A DNA stretch of 64,000 bases from Bradyrhizobium prioriisuperbiae (lineage in GTDB: Bacteria; Pseudomonadota; Alphaproteobacteria; Rhizobiales; Xanthobacteraceae), in contig NZ_CP135921.1 in the NCBI RefSeq assembly GCF_032397745.1, forward strand, positions 2,914,001 through 2,978,000. The letters run 5' to 3'. Made by a program: the position numbers and the translations under genes. Under the pieces are notes generated by a model, which was not told where the DNA came from, searched no databases, and worked only from the letters and a program-made list of their open reading frames with translations. The stretch's first letter is position 1. The number at the start of each line of letters is the position of its first letter. Shown here in pieces: positions 1 to 8,341 of this stretch.

Positions 1-517
1 TCAGCGCGGTCTGGGTCTTGCGGCCGTCGACACCGTCGATCGGGGCGGCATCATACCCCGCGATCACCAAGAGCCGCTGGATCGCGGCCAGGCGCGCCTG
101 CTCGTCGTCGTATTCGCTGTCCTCGGCGAGGTAGGCCACCTGCACGCCGTCGTCGGTTTGGGTCGGCTTGATCTCGGTGAACGGCACCGGCGTCTGGCCG
201 CTGCGGCACTGCCGCGCCGCCGCGATGGTGAAATTGTCCTTGGCTACACACAGCGGATCGCTGCCGTTCTGCGGCACGGGAGACGCGCCATACACCGGCA
301 GCGCACGGGCATGCAGCAACACGCGGTCGGCGGTCAGCGCGCCCTGCAACACCACGCGGCACTGCGCCGGATCGATCCGGAACCAGCCCCGCGTCGCGGT
401 GGTGCCCTTGTCCTCCAGCCCGATCGCGGCCTCGACCACGTAACTCATGCGGTTGCAGAGTTTGAGATCGGCGCGGGCAGGGGTGGCGACGATTAGCGCG
501 GCGAGAAAGATTAGCAA
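1..517 (-). CDS. DUF1036 protein with C-terminal peptidoglycan-binding segment (partial)
   Basis: The gene runs off the left edge, so its C-terminus is missing. Read on the minus strand, a short hydrophobic leader ending in TPARA is followed by DLKLCNRMSYVVEAA, then GWFRIDPAQCRVVLQG. This is the typical DUF1036 pattern with its conserved cysteines and W-x-x-I/x-P-x-x-C core. Near the edge, AAIQRLLVIAGYDAAPIDG resembles the start of a peptidoglycan-binding type 1 repeat. A secreted or periplasmic envelope protein is inferred; the molecular function of DUF1036 is not established. The start is uncertain: a TTG at 517 gives a clean signal peptide, and no ATG lies in frame before the upstream repeat. 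Other frames across this region are shadows. Confidence 0.7.
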   Translation of the reverse strand, partial: MLIFLAALIVATPARADLKLCNRMSYVVEAAIGLEDKGTTATRGWFRIDPAQCRVVLQGALTADRVLLHARALPVYGASPVPQNGSDPLCVAKDNFTIAAARQCRSGQTPVPFTEIKPTQTDDGVQVAYLAEDSEYDDEQARLAAIQRLLVIAGYDAAPIDGVDGRKTQTAL

Positions 518-532
518 TGTAGAGACGAGCGC

Positions 533-643
533 ACCCCACCCACCACTGTCATCACCGGGCTTGTCCCGGTGATCCCGCTTAGGGACGCAGTGCCCTCCTT
601 GTCGGGGTTGCCGGGACAAGCCCGGCAACGACAAAGGAGGGGC
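533..643. repeat. Dispersed palindromic repeat, copy 1
   Basis: This intergenic element lies between the DUF1036 gene and argB. It begins CACCCACCACTGTCATCACC and contains ACCGGGCTTGTCCCGGT as a hairpin and later GTTGCCGGGACAAGCCCGGC. Both borders recur in the longer copy near 2739-2925, including the run GGGACAAGCCCGGCAACGAC. Its position between genes and its imperfect stem-loops fit a REP/BIME-like element. It also lies where the 5' end of the DUF1036 gene would be expected. Confidence 0.75.
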
Positions 644-663
644 AGTGCATGGGAGCGCCACAC

Positions 664-1554
664 TCACTTGTGGATCAGCGTTCCGATGCCGTGGTTGGTG
701 AACAATTCCAGCAGTACCGCATGCGGGGTCTTGCCGTCGATGATGACCACGCCTTCGACGCCCTGTTCCAGGGAGTAGATGCAGGTCTCGACCTTCGGGA
801 TCATGCCGCCGGAAATGGTGCCGTCGGCAATCAGCTTGCGGGCGTCCTTGATCGAGAGGTCCGGGATCAGCTTCTTCGACTTGTCCAGCACGCCGGGCAC
901 GTCGGTCAACAGCAGCAGGCGCTTGGCCTTCAGCGCACCGGCCACGGCACCGGCAAAGGTGTCGGCGTTGACGTTGAAGGTCTGGCCGCTCTTGCTCGAC
1001 GCCAGCGGCGCCAGCACCGGGATCAGCTCATAACCGATCAACTGGTTCAGCAGCGTGAGGTCGACCTTCTCCGGTTCGCCGACAAAGCCGAGATCCACCA
1101 CCTTCTCGATGTGGGAATCCGGATCGACCATGGTGCGGGTGGCCTTGGTGGCCATCACCATGTTGCCGTCCTTGCCGCACAGGCCGACGGCCTTGCCGCC
1201 GGCCTCGTTGATGTGGCTGACGATCTGCTTGTTGATCGAACCGGCCAGCACCATCTCGACAATCTCGATGGTGGCCGCATCGGTGATGCGCAGGCCGGCT
1301 GCGAACTCCGACACGATGCCGAGCCGCTTCAGCATCGCCGCGATCTGCGGGCCGCCGCCGTGCACCACGACGGGATTGATGGCGGTCTGCTCCAGCAGCA
1401 CGATGTCGCGGGCGAATTGCTTGGCGAGCTCTTCCTCGCCCATGGCATGGCCGCCATATTTGATGACGATGGTTTCTTCGTCATACTGCTGCATGTGCGG
1501 CAGTGCTTCGGAGAGGATGCGGGCCTGGTCGAGCGGGGAAATGGCGTCCGTCAT
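664..1554 (-). CDS. argB: Acetylglutamate kinase
   Basis: This 296-residue cytoplasmic enzyme phosphorylates N-acetyl-L-glutamate in arginine biosynthesis. Visible family motifs are [10 protein letters not shown] near residue 30 (phosphate binding), [10 protein letters not shown] near residue 62 (substrate loop), and [11 protein letters not shown] in the C-terminal part. The length is normal. The frame stays open upstream to 1698, but the extra residues are arginine/proline-rich and overlap the DUF423 gene, so the ATG at 1554 ([10 protein letters not shown]) is preferred. It is the last gene of the rpmH-rnpA-yidC-yihA-DUF423-argB series, a common alphaproteobacterial arrangement. No terminator is obvious apart from the repeat element downstream. 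Confidence 0.95.
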   Translation of the reverse strand: MTDAISPLDQARILSEALPHMQQYDEETIVIKYGGHAMGEEELAKQFARDIVLLEQTAINPVVVHGGGPQIAAMLKRLGIVSEFAAGLRITDAATIEIVEMVLAGSINKQIVSHINEAGGKAVGLCGKDGNMVMATKATRTMVDPDSHIEKVVDLGFVGEPEKVDLTLLNQLIGYELIPVLAPLASSKSGQTFNVNADTFAGAVAGALKAKRLLLLTDVPGVLDKSKKLIPDLSIKDARKLIADGTISGGMIPKVETCIYSLEQGVEGVVIIDGKTPHAVLLELFTNHGIGTLIHK

Positions 1555-1642
1555 GAGGCGGGTCTCGTTTGGTGGCAAGTCTGTTGTTGGCAAGTGCCGC
1601 GTTCTAGCGCGGATCGCGCGGGACGGGTACCCACTTTTGAGC

Positions 1643-2023
1643 CTACGCGCTCTTCCCCGGCCACACCGCGGCCACCGCCAGCACCAGCCATCCGACAATC
1701 AACAGCGTCCCGCCGGTCGGCGCAGCCATCGGGAACAGGCTGTGGCCCGCGAACTGGCGTAACACGAGATCGCCGCTGAACAATCCGGCGCCGACCACGA
1801 AGCCTGCCGCTGCCAAAAGCCCGACCACACGCTGCACCAGGCCGCGCTCGATCAGCAGCACCGTGCCGATGATGACAGTGGCATGAAACAGCAGCATGGT
1901 GGACGCCGAGCCCAGGCGGGTCGCATCCGGTTGATGCGCTGAGAGTGCCGCAAGCACGACGCCCGCTGCGCCAAACAGGCCGGCGACAACCACGAGGGCG
2001 CGCAAGAACCCGCGCCCGCTCAT
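1643..2023 (-). CDS. DUF423 family small membrane protein
   Basis: This 126-residue integral membrane protein has four hydrophobic segments (about residues 7-27, 41-60, 66-85 and 99-121). The family pattern is present: the N-terminal [16 protein letters not shown], then [10 protein letters not shown] and FSGDLVLR, and a glycine-rich last helix beginning [11 protein letters not shown]. This is DUF423 (YgdD-like), a family of unknown function. Its ATG overlaps the yihA stop codon by four bases, which implies translational coupling. The stop is followed by an 88-base gap to argB. Confidence 0.85.
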   Translation of the reverse strand: MSGRGFLRALVVVAGLFGAAGVVLAALSAHQPDATRLGSASTMLLFHATVIIGTVLLIERGLVQRVVGLLAAAGFVVGAGLFSGDLVLRQFAGHSLFPMAAPTGGTLLIVGWLVLAVAAVWPGKSA

Positions 2024-2670
2024 GATCGCTCCTGCAGCAGCCGCATCATCGCCGCCCGCAGCTCCGGCATGCCGGCGCCGGTCTGGGACGAGGTGGTGAG
2101 CACATCGGGAAAGGCGGCGGGGTGGGTCTTCAGCGTGGCGTTGATCTCCTCGATGCGGCTGGTCAGTTCCGCGGGCTTCACCTGGTCGGTCTTGGTCAGC
2201 ACGATCTGGTAACTGACCGCGGAACGATCCAGCGTTTTCAGGATATCCAGATCGACATCCTTGAAGCCGTGCCTGGAGTCGATCAGCACATAGACCCGCG
2301 CCAGCGTGGCGCGTCCCAGCAGGAATTTATGAATCAAAGTGGTCCAGGCCGCGACCTTGGCTTTCGGCGCCGCCGCGTAGCCATAACCGGGCATGTCGAC
2401 CAGGCGCAGGCCCACATGGGGCGGGCCTTCAAAGAAGATCAGTTCCTGGGTGCGTCCCGGCGTGTGCGATGTGCGCGCCAGTGCATTGCGGTTGGTCAGG
2501 GCGTTGATGAGGCTGGACTTGCCGACATTGGAGCGCCCGGCAAAGGCGACCTCGACGCCCGCCATCGGCGGCAGCGTCTCGATCGAGGACGCCGCCCAGA
2601 TGAACTCCCACTCGCCGGCAAAGACCTTGCGCCCGGCCTCGATCAGCTCCGCATCGTTTTTCGTATCCAT
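2020..2670 (-). CDS. yihA: Ribosome biogenesis GTP-binding protein YihA/YsxC (EngB)
   Basis: This 216-residue P-loop GTPase of the TrmE-Era-EngA-YihA class assists assembly of the 50S ribosomal subunit. Visible motifs are G1 GRSNVGKSS near residue 46, the switch segment SHTPGRTQ (G2 region), G3 DMPGYGYA near 93, G4 TKTD near 160 and G5 TSSQTG near 194. Length and motif order are those of the family. The gene follows yidC, a conserved neighbourhood, but a 290-base spacer carrying a dispersed repeat separates the two. Its stop overlaps the start of the DUF423 gene. Confidence 0.95.
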   Translation of the reverse strand: MDTKNDAELIEAGRKVFAGEWEFIWAASSIETLPPMAGVEVAFAGRSNVGKSSLINALTNRNALARTSHTPGRTQELIFFEGPPHVGLRLVDMPGYGYAAAPKAKVAAWTTLIHKFLLGRATLARVYVLIDSRHGFKDVDLDILKTLDRSAVSYQIVLTKTDQVKPAELTSRIEEINATLKTHPAAFPDVLTTSSQTGAGMPELRAAMMRLLQERS

Positions 2671-2738
2671 GCGAAGCCTCGTTCAGGGGAGCCGGCAGCG
2701 AAAGCTGCAGGCTTACATTATGTTTGGCTCCACGAAGC

Positions 2739-2925
2739 CACCCCACCCACCGCTGTCATCACCGGGCTTGTCCCGCAAGTCGGATATATCCGACTTGCGT
2801 TCTTCAAGCACGCAACTCGAATTTTTCGAGTTGCTATGGATCTCGCTTAGGCGGGCAGTGCGTCCCTAAGCGGGGTTGCCGGGACAAGCCCGGCAACGAC
2901 AAAGATAAAGCCGGGCGATGACAGC
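2739..2925. repeat. Dispersed palindromic repeat, copy 2, with nested palindromes
   Basis: This element fills the yidC-yihA spacer. Its ends match copy 1 (CACCCACCGCTGTCATCACC at the left, GCCGGGACAAGCCCGGCAAC at the right). The middle holds a perfect 26-bp palindrome at 2774-2799 (arm CGCAAGTCGGATA), a hairpin at 2812-2834 with arms GCAACTCGA/TCGAGTTGC, and outer arms CGCTTAGG/CCTAAGCG. Copy 1 lacks this inner block, so the longer copy looks like a repeat carrying an inserted palindromic module. Confidence 0.8.
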
Positions 2926-2960
2926 GGAGGGTGTGGCGGCGCGTTGCCCCTCAACCCGCC

Positions 2961-4847
2961 TCAGCTCTTCGTCTCAGCCTTCGGCTTCAGATCCTGCTTC
3001 AGAACATCCTTCTTCGGATCGTCCTTGGGCGGGTCCTTTTTCGCGAACGTCGCCTTGATGTTGTCGAACAGTTCGATCTTGGCGCCGTTGCGCTGCATGA
3101 TCACGCTTTGCTGCGCCACCGACAGAAGGTTGTTCCAGGCCCAGTAGATCACGAGGCCGGCGGGGAACGATCCCAGCATGAAGGTGAAGATCAGCGGCAT
3201 CCAGTCGAAGATCATCTTCTGGGTCGGATCCGGCGGCGTCGGGTTCAGCTTCATCTGGAACCACATCGTGATGCCCATGATGATGGGCCAGATGCCGAGC
3301 CACAGGTAATGCCCGATCAGCGGAAGCTGGGTTGGATCGTAGTGCAGCAATCCGAACAGCGTGAAGATGTTGGTCGGATCGGGCGCCGAGAGGTCATGGA
3401 TCCAGCCGAAGAACGGCGCGTGCCGCATTTCGATGGTGACGAACAGCACCTTGTACAGCGAGAAGAACACCGGGATCTGGATCGCGATGGGGAGACAGCC
3501 CGCAAGAGGATTGATCTTTTCCTCCTTGTAGAGCGCCATCATCTCCTGCTGCTGCTTCATCTTGTCGTCGGGGTACTTCTCCTTCAGCTCGGCGAGCTTG
3601 GGCTGCACCTTCTTCATCTTCGCCATCGAGGCGTAGGATTTGTTGGCGAGCGGGAAGAAGACGATCTTCACCAGCAGGGTGACGAGCAGGATGGCGAAGC
3701 CGAAATTGCCGACGATGTGGAACAGGAAGTCGATGGTCCAGAACATCGGCTTGGTGATGAAGTAGAACCAGCCCCAGTCGATCAGGAGCTCGAGGCGGTT
3801 GAGCTTCAGGTCCTTGTCGTAGACGTCGATCAGCTTGCTTTCCTTGGCGCCGGCGAACAGCCGTGCATTGGCGCTGCCGGTGCCGCCGATCGCAATGGTC
3901 TGCGGATCGAGCAGGTAGTCGGTCTGGTAGGTCTTGCTGTTGCCGACGGCGTTCGACGAGAATCGCGCCTGCACGGCGGCGGTGGTGTCGGGCAGCAGTG
4001 TCGCCGCCCAATACTTGTCGGTGATGCCGATCCAGGCGTTGGTGACCTTGTATTCCTTCTTCTTTTCTTCGTCGATTTTCTTGTAGGCGAATTCCTGCAG
4101 GCCCTGGTCGCCGAGCACGCCGATCAAGCCTTCGTGCAGGACGTAGTAGCCGGAGACCTGCGGGGTGCCGTGGCGCGAGATCAGCGCATAGGGATACAGC
4201 GTCACCGGGGCGTTGCCGGTGTTGCTGACCTCGTCCTTGAGCGAAAACAGATACTGATCATCGACCGAGACGACGCGCTTGAAGGTAAGGCCGCCGCCAT
4301 TGTCCCAGGTCAGCGTCACGGGCGTCGACGGCGTCAGGGCGTTGCTGCCCTGCTGGGTCCACAGCGTGGTCTGGTCCGGCAGCTTCGCGGAGGTGCCGCT
4401 GGCGCCCACCCAGCCGAACTCGGCGTAATAAGGATTCGGCGCGCCCGACGGCTCGAACAGCACGACGGCCGGAGATTTCGGGTCCACGGTCTCGCGGTAT
4501 TTCACCAGCGCGACGTCGTCGATGCGGCCGCCCTTCAGCGCGATGCTGCCGCTGATGCGCGGGGTGTCGATCTTCACCCGCGGCGAGGCTTCCAGCGCGG
4601 CCGAGCGGGTCAGGGTCGGGGTTGCGGCGGCGCCTGCGCCCGGCGCCGATCCCGGCTGCGCCGGTGCCGTCCCGGCCTGCGGGGTGGTGCCCGACTGGGC
4701 GCCCGGGGCGGGCTGTTGGGCCTGCTGCTGCGCCTGCTGGGCGGCTCGCTGCTTTTCCATCTGCGGGATGTTGAAGAAATACTGCCAGCCGAGCAGCACG
4801 ATGCCGGACAGGACGACGGCCAGGATGGTGTTGCGATTGTCGGTCAT
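2961..4847 (-). CDS. yidC: Membrane protein insertase YidC
   Basis: This 628-residue inner-membrane insertase works alone or with SecYEG to insert membrane proteins. The first helix is [19 protein letters not shown] near residues 8-26, followed by a Q/A/P-rich linker and the large periplasmic P1 domain (about 85-340). The conserved five-helix core begins around 365, with [20 protein letters not shown], the cytoplasmic coiled loop [18 protein letters not shown], and the final helices [17 protein letters not shown]. The tail is lysine-rich, as expected for ribosome contact. It lies 66 bases after rnpA. A very long open frame on the opposite strand is a codon-bias shadow. Confidence 0.96.
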   Translation of the reverse strand: MTDNRNTILAVVLSGIVLLGWQYFFNIPQMEKQRAAQQAQQQAQQPAPGAQSGTTPQAGTAPAQPGSAPGAGAAATPTLTRSAALEASPRVKIDTPRISGSIALKGGRIDDVALVKYRETVDPKSPAVVLFEPSGAPNPYYAEFGWVGASGTSAKLPDQTTLWTQQGSNALTPSTPVTLTWDNGGGLTFKRVVSVDDQYLFSLKDEVSNTGNAPVTLYPYALISRHGTPQVSGYYVLHEGLIGVLGDQGLQEFAYKKIDEEKKKEYKVTNAWIGITDKYWAATLLPDTTAAVQARFSSNAVGNSKTYQTDYLLDPQTIAIGGTGSANARLFAGAKESKLIDVYDKDLKLNRLELLIDWGWFYFITKPMFWTIDFLFHIVGNFGFAILLVTLLVKIVFFPLANKSYASMAKMKKVQPKLAELKEKYPDDKMKQQQEMMALYKEEKINPLAGCLPIAIQIPVFFSLYKVLFVTIEMRHAPFFGWIHDLSAPDPTNIFTLFGLLHYDPTQLPLIGHYLWLGIWPIIMGITMWFQMKLNPTPPDPTQKMIFDWMPLIFTFMLGSFPAGLVIYWAWNNLLSVAQQSVIMQRNGAKIELFDNIKATFAKKDPPKDDPKKDVLKQDLKPKAETKS

Positions 4848-4905
4848 CGGTCTCTATCTCGTCGCCATTCAATCTGGCTGGTTTGCGATCTGTCTTTGTA
4901 TTTGA

Positions 4906-4952
4906 CGCGTTTTCTAGCGCGAACCGGAGTCCACTTCGCTTGAAAACGCTAT
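4906..4952. repeat. Dispersed repeat covering the 3' end of rnpA
   Basis: The segment GCGAACCGGAGTCCACTTCG followed by CTTGAAAACGCTAT recurs, with a few changes, in inverted copies at 45414-45529 upstream of the cobalamin riboswitch. Here it overlaps the end of rnpA and supplies the last twelve codons and the stop. Confidence 0.7.
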
Positions 4953-5288
4953 GTTCGGCTTCTTGTTGCTGCCGAGGCGCTTCAGCGCCGTCCGCAGGTC
5001 ATCGAGCATGGTTTGAAAGTCGCGGCTCAGCGCCGTTCGGCGGCCGACTAGCACATAATCGCTGTGCGGGCGCATGGATAGGGTGTCCACGCGCGTCACG
5101 AGTTCGCGTAAGCGGCGGCGAACCCGGTTGCGCTCGGTGGCGGTTCCAACCTTGCGGGACACGGTAAAGCCGACCCGGATCGGGCCCTGGTCGTCACGGT
5201 GGCGGCATTGCACCACAAAAGCGGCACCGGTCGCCCGCGGCGCTTTTGCCGCAGCGAGAAAATCGGCGCGCTGCCTCAACCGGTCCAT
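4914..5288 (-). CDS. rnpA: Ribonuclease P protein component
   Basis: This 124-residue protein cofactor of RNase P takes part in 5' maturation of tRNA. The start ATG at 5288 gives MDRLRQRADFLAAAK, the usual opening. The family signature follows: RVGFTVSRKVGTATERNRVRRRL (residues about 45-67), with the RNR motif that binds RNA. The C-terminus ends IAFSSEVDSGSR, which is encoded by a dispersed repeat and is not part of the conserved fold. The gene lies 38 bases downstream of rpmH and is probably co-transcribed with it. An open frame upstream of this start overlaps rpmH and is rejected. Confidence 0.93.
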   Translation of the reverse strand: MDRLRQRADFLAAAKAPRATGAAFVVQCRHRDDQGPIRVGFTVSRKVGTATERNRVRRRLRELVTRVDTLSMRPHSDYVLVGRRTALSRDFQTMLDDLRTALKRLGSNKKPNIAFSSEVDSGSR

Positions 5289-5326
5289 GCTGATAACCGG
5301 TCCATGGAGGGGGTTCTGGGGGGCGC

Positions 5327-5461
5327 TCAGGCGCTCAGGCGTTTGCGGCCACGGGCACGGCGGGCGGCCAGGACCTTGCGGCCACCGACGGTCGCGAGAC
5401 GGGCACGAAATCCGTGACGGCGCTTGCGCACCAGTTTGCTGGGTTGATAGGTCCGCTTCAC
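5327..5461 (-). CDS. rpmH: 50S ribosomal protein L34
   Basis: This 44-residue ribosomal protein is too short for many gene callers. Translation from GTG at 5461 begins [20 protein letters not shown] and continues through the basic segment [20 protein letters not shown], which matches L34 over its whole length. The sequence GGAGAA lies seven to twelve bases before the GTG and fits a ribosome-binding site. It heads the rpmH-rnpA-yidC group, with a promoter candidate at 5606-5634. Confidence 0.96.
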
Positions 5462-5605
5462 GGTCGTTCTCCGCTGCCGGCAAACTTCGCCGGGTGTTAG
5501 GTGAATAAGGTCAGGAAATGCCCCGATGCATCAAAAAAGGACCGGTTTCGGTCGCAAAAATGACGTGGCCCAGCTCAAAATGGCCACCGGAGACGGTTGG
5601 CGCGG

Positions 5606-5634
5606 CTTATACGGGAGCGACCTGTTTTCGTCAA
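5606..5634 (-). promoter_or_regulatory. Sigma-70-type promoter for rpmH-rnpA
   Basis: On the minus strand TTGACG (5629-5634) is separated by exactly 17 bases from TATAAG (5606-5611). Transcription would start near 5598, giving a leader of about 140 bases to the rpmH start codon. The match to consensus and spacing is strong for this GC-rich genome. The remainder of the 5462-5784 spacer shows nothing else recognisable. Confidence 0.65.
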
Positions 5635-5784
5635 TCTTGGCCTTTATAAAATGCCCGGCAGCCAAAAAGGGCCGATTCGTATCATGACGGGTTCCAGAAT
5701 TGGCCGGGCGCTGGTGCAAAAAGCGTCCAACCTATGCCCGAAACCGGCTCAACACGGCGCTGAATCAAGGGTAGAACAGGCTCA

Positions 5785-7266
5785 ATGACCGACGCGTTGG
5801 AACCCAGTGCCGATCGCCCGCAGCGCCAGCTGGTGCCGCCGCGCTTCGGCCTGTCCGCCAAGCTGTTGCTGCTCACCATCCCCCTGGTGATGATCGCCGA
5901 AGTCCTGATCTATGTGCCGTCGATCGCCAATTTCCGCGTCAACCGGCTGAACGACCGCCTCGCCGCCGCCAATACCGCCGCTCTGGTGCTCAACGCCGCC
6001 CCCAGCGGCATGGTGCCGGATTCGCTGGCGCGGGAGATTCTCAACAGCGTCGGCGCCCGCGCCGTGGCGATCAAGACCGGCAAACAGCGCCGGCTGCTCG
6101 CCATCGCCGACATGCCGCCCGCGATCGACCACGACGTCGACATGCGCAACATGACCGCCTGGTCGGCGATCATGGATGCCTTCGAGGTGATGCTGGAAAC
6201 CGGCAACCAGGCGATCCGCGTGATCGGGCCGGCGCCGGGCAACAACGGCCAGTACCTGGAAGTGGTGATCGACGAATTGCCGCTTCGGCAATCGATGTAC
6301 CGCTTCTCGCGCAACCTGCTGCTGCTGTCGCTGGTGATCTCGACACTGACCGCCGCGCTGGTGTACCTCGCGCTGCATTATTTGTTCGTGCGGCCGATGC
6401 GGCGGCTGACCGCCAATCTCGTCGCTTATCACGCCGACCCCGAAAGTCCCGAGCGGATCATTCCGCCGTCGGATCGCGGCGACGAAATCGGCGTTGCCGA
6501 GCGCGAATTGTCCGACATGCAGCGCGATCTGGTGTCGATGCTGCATCAGAAGAGCCGACTGGCGGCGCTCGGCCTCGCGGTGTCGAAGATCAACCACGAT
6601 TTGCGCAACCTGCTGGCATCGTCGCAACTGATTTCCGATCAGCTTGCGCATGTGCCCGATCCGCGGGTGCAGCGATTCGCGCCGAAACTCGTGCGCTCGC
6701 TGGAGCGGGCGATCGCGTTCTGCCAGTCGACGCTGTCCTATGGCCGTGCCCAGGAGGCCGCGCCTGACCGGCGCATGATCGCGATCGAGCCGATCGTCAA
6801 CGAGGTGCGCGAATCGGCGGGGCTCGCGGCCGACTCATCGATCGTCTGGGTCAATGCGATGGAGCGCGGCCTGACCATCGACGCCGATCCCGACCAGCTG
6901 TTCCGCGTGCTGCTCAATCTGGTGCGCAACGCGGCGCAGGCGCTCGCCAGCGACAGCGTCAGCCCGACCGTGACCAAGCAGATCCGCGTCACCGGCCGCC
7001 GTGAAGGCTCTGTCGCGATCATCGAGGTGTCGGACACCGGCCCCGGTGTGCCGAAAAAGGCCAGGGAGCACCTGTTCGAGCCGTTCCAGGGGTCCTCGCG
7101 TGACGGCGGCACTGGTTTGGGCCTCGTCATCGCCGCCGAACTGGTCCGCGCCCATGGCGGCGAAATGCACCTGGTCGAGGGCACCATCGGCGCCACCTTC
7201 CAGATTTCGATCCCCGACCGCCCGGTTCAACTGCATAGCCCGCGGCCGGAACGCATCCGCGCCTGA
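5785..7266 (+). CDS. Sensor histidine kinase (orphan)
   Basis: This 493-residue inner-membrane sensor kinase has a first transmembrane helix at about 25-45 and a periplasmic or extracytoplasmic sensor region to about 174. A second helix (NLLLLSLVISTLTAALVYLA) lies at about 177-196, then a HAMP-like linker. The phospho-acceptor box is SKINHDLRN with His271. The ATPase domain carries the N box NLVRNAAQAL, G1 DTGPGVP and G2 GGTGLGL. No response regulator gene is adjacent, so its partner and signal are unknown. The ATG at 5785 lies just upstream of a proline-rich cytoplasmic tail; the preceding bases contain only a weak purine stretch as ribosome-binding site. Confidence 0.9.
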   Translation: MTDALEPSADRPQRQLVPPRFGLSAKLLLLTIPLVMIAEVLIYVPSIANFRVNRLNDRLAAANTAALVLNAAPSGMVPDSLAREILNSVGARAVAIKTGKQRRLLAIADMPPAIDHDVDMRNMTAWSAIMDAFEVMLETGNQAIRVIGPAPGNNGQYLEVVIDELPLRQSMYRFSRNLLLLSLVISTLTAALVYLALHYLFVRPMRRLTANLVAYHADPESPERIIPPSDRGDEIGVAERELSDMQRDLVSMLHQKSRLAALGLAVSKINHDLRNLLASSQLISDQLAHVPDPRVQRFAPKLVRSLERAIAFCQSTLSYGRAQEAAPDRRMIAIEPIVNEVRESAGLAADSSIVWVNAMERGLTIDADPDQLFRVLLNLVRNAAQALASDSVSPTVTKQIRVTGRREGSVAIIEVSDTGPGVPKKAREHLFEPFQGSSRDGGTGLGLVIAAELVRAHGGEMHLVEGTIGATFQISIPDRPVQLHSPRPERIRA

Positions 7267-7482
7267 TGTCTGGACGGCTTCGCCGGCCAAAAACGCCCGC
7301 AGCGCGGCCGGGACGGTGCATAAATCGCGAAATGCCCCGTATTCGGCCCGTTTCGAGGCCGTTTGGGTGCTTGCAATGCAAGGCGGGAGCCGGTAGCTAT
7401 GGCGCCGCTTCGGTGGTCGCTGACCACCGTTCCTTCGCCGCTCCCGGGCTGATCTTCATAACCCGGAGTGTTCGCGACAAAC

Positions 7483-7559
7483 GCGCCCGTAGCTCAGCTG
7501 GATAGAGCACCAGACTACGAATCTGGGGGTCAGAGGTTCGAATCCTTTCGGGCGCGCCA
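7483..7559 (+). tRNA. tRNA-Arg (ACG)
   Basis: A 77-base cloverleaf is visible. Acceptor stem GCGCCCG pairs with CGGGCGC, the D arm is GCTCAGCTGGATAGAGC, the anticodon stem CCAGA/TCTGG encloses loop CTACGAA with anticodon ACG at 7517-7519, and the T loop is GTTCGAATC. CCA is encoded at 7557-7559. The ACG anticodon, normally edited to ICG by TadA, reads CGU, CGC and CGA. Confidence 0.97.
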
Positions 7560-7688
7560 TTTCATTCCAATTCAGTCGATCGTAGCGCCTGCGGGTTTGC
7601 TCCCGGAGGTCATGACCGTGACACGGCGGGGTTGTCGATTGCTGCTATCTCCGGCGCTGTTTCCGGGGATGTCACATGAGGGGGCGCG

Positions 7689-8225
7689 ATGCCGCGAACG
7701 GCGGTGATGGCTGCGGGCGGCATTGTGATGCAGCAGGGGGGCAACGCTCCGCTGATTGCGGTTGTGCGGCTGCGCAAAGGCAATCACTGGGTGCTTCCGA
7801 AGGGCAAACTCAACAGCGGTGAAACCGCGCGCGCCGCCGCCGAGCGCGAAGTGGTGGAAGAAACCGGGCGCGACGTCTCGGTTCACGAGTTCCTGGGCAC
7901 GCTGGCTTATGAGGCCTCCGGCGGCCGACCCAAGATCGTGCATTTCTGGCGGATGGAAGCCGAAGGCGAGCAGACCCGGAAACTGATGGCGGATGTGAAG
8001 GCCGTGGCGTGGCTTCCGCTCGACAAGGCGGTGGAGCGATTGACGCGCGGTCACGAGCAGGCGTTTCTTGCCAATGTCGGTCCGCGGGCACTTGAGACGG
8101 GCTCGGCGCGTGCTGCGCCAGCACCATCGTCGACCTCACATGACCTTGTCGTGGCGCACATGCCGCCGCTGAGACCGCAGACTATGCTGCAGCGGTTGTG
8201 GGGCTGGCTGCAACGCAAATCCTGA
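7689..8225 (+). CDS. Nudix hydrolase
   Basis: This 178-residue hydrolase of nucleoside diphosphate-linked compounds carries the complete Nudix box GKLNSGETARAAAEREVVEETG (about residues 39-60), matching G-x5-E-x7-RE-U-x-EE-x-G-U. The preceding HWVLPKGKL is typical of diadenosine polyphosphate or MutT-like members. The C-terminal 50 residues (from about 130) are low in conservation and end with an amphipathic LQRLWGWLQRK. The substrate cannot be told from the sequence. It stands alone, 130 bases after the tRNA. Confidence 0.9.
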   Translation: MPRTAVMAAGGIVMQQGGNAPLIAVVRLRKGNHWVLPKGKLNSGETARAAAEREVVEETGRDVSVHEFLGTLAYEASGGRPKIVHFWRMEAEGEQTRKLMADVKAVAWLPLDKAVERLTRGHEQAFLANVGPRALETGSARAAPAPSSTSHDLVVAHMPPLRPQTMLQRLWGWLQRKS

Positions 8226-8341
8226 TTGGCGAAGTGGCGGCTCTGCGCGCAACCGTCGCCTTGCCGATCCACAATGTTCTCACTAAGCTTCCCTGAAATA
8301 ACAACAATTTTCCGTCCGACGGACACAGGGGGAGAAACACA

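Noticed and set aside
51..539. A 162-codon minus-strand frame at the left edge
   Set aside because: Another minus-strand frame encodes the DUF1036 pattern and a signal peptide, so this one is a shadow.
2931..4943. A 670-codon open frame on the plus strand across yidC
   Set aside because: It lies wholly antisense to a certain yidC, its product is rich in Arg/Gly/His/Leu with no domain, and long antisense frames are expected from GC-rich third positions.
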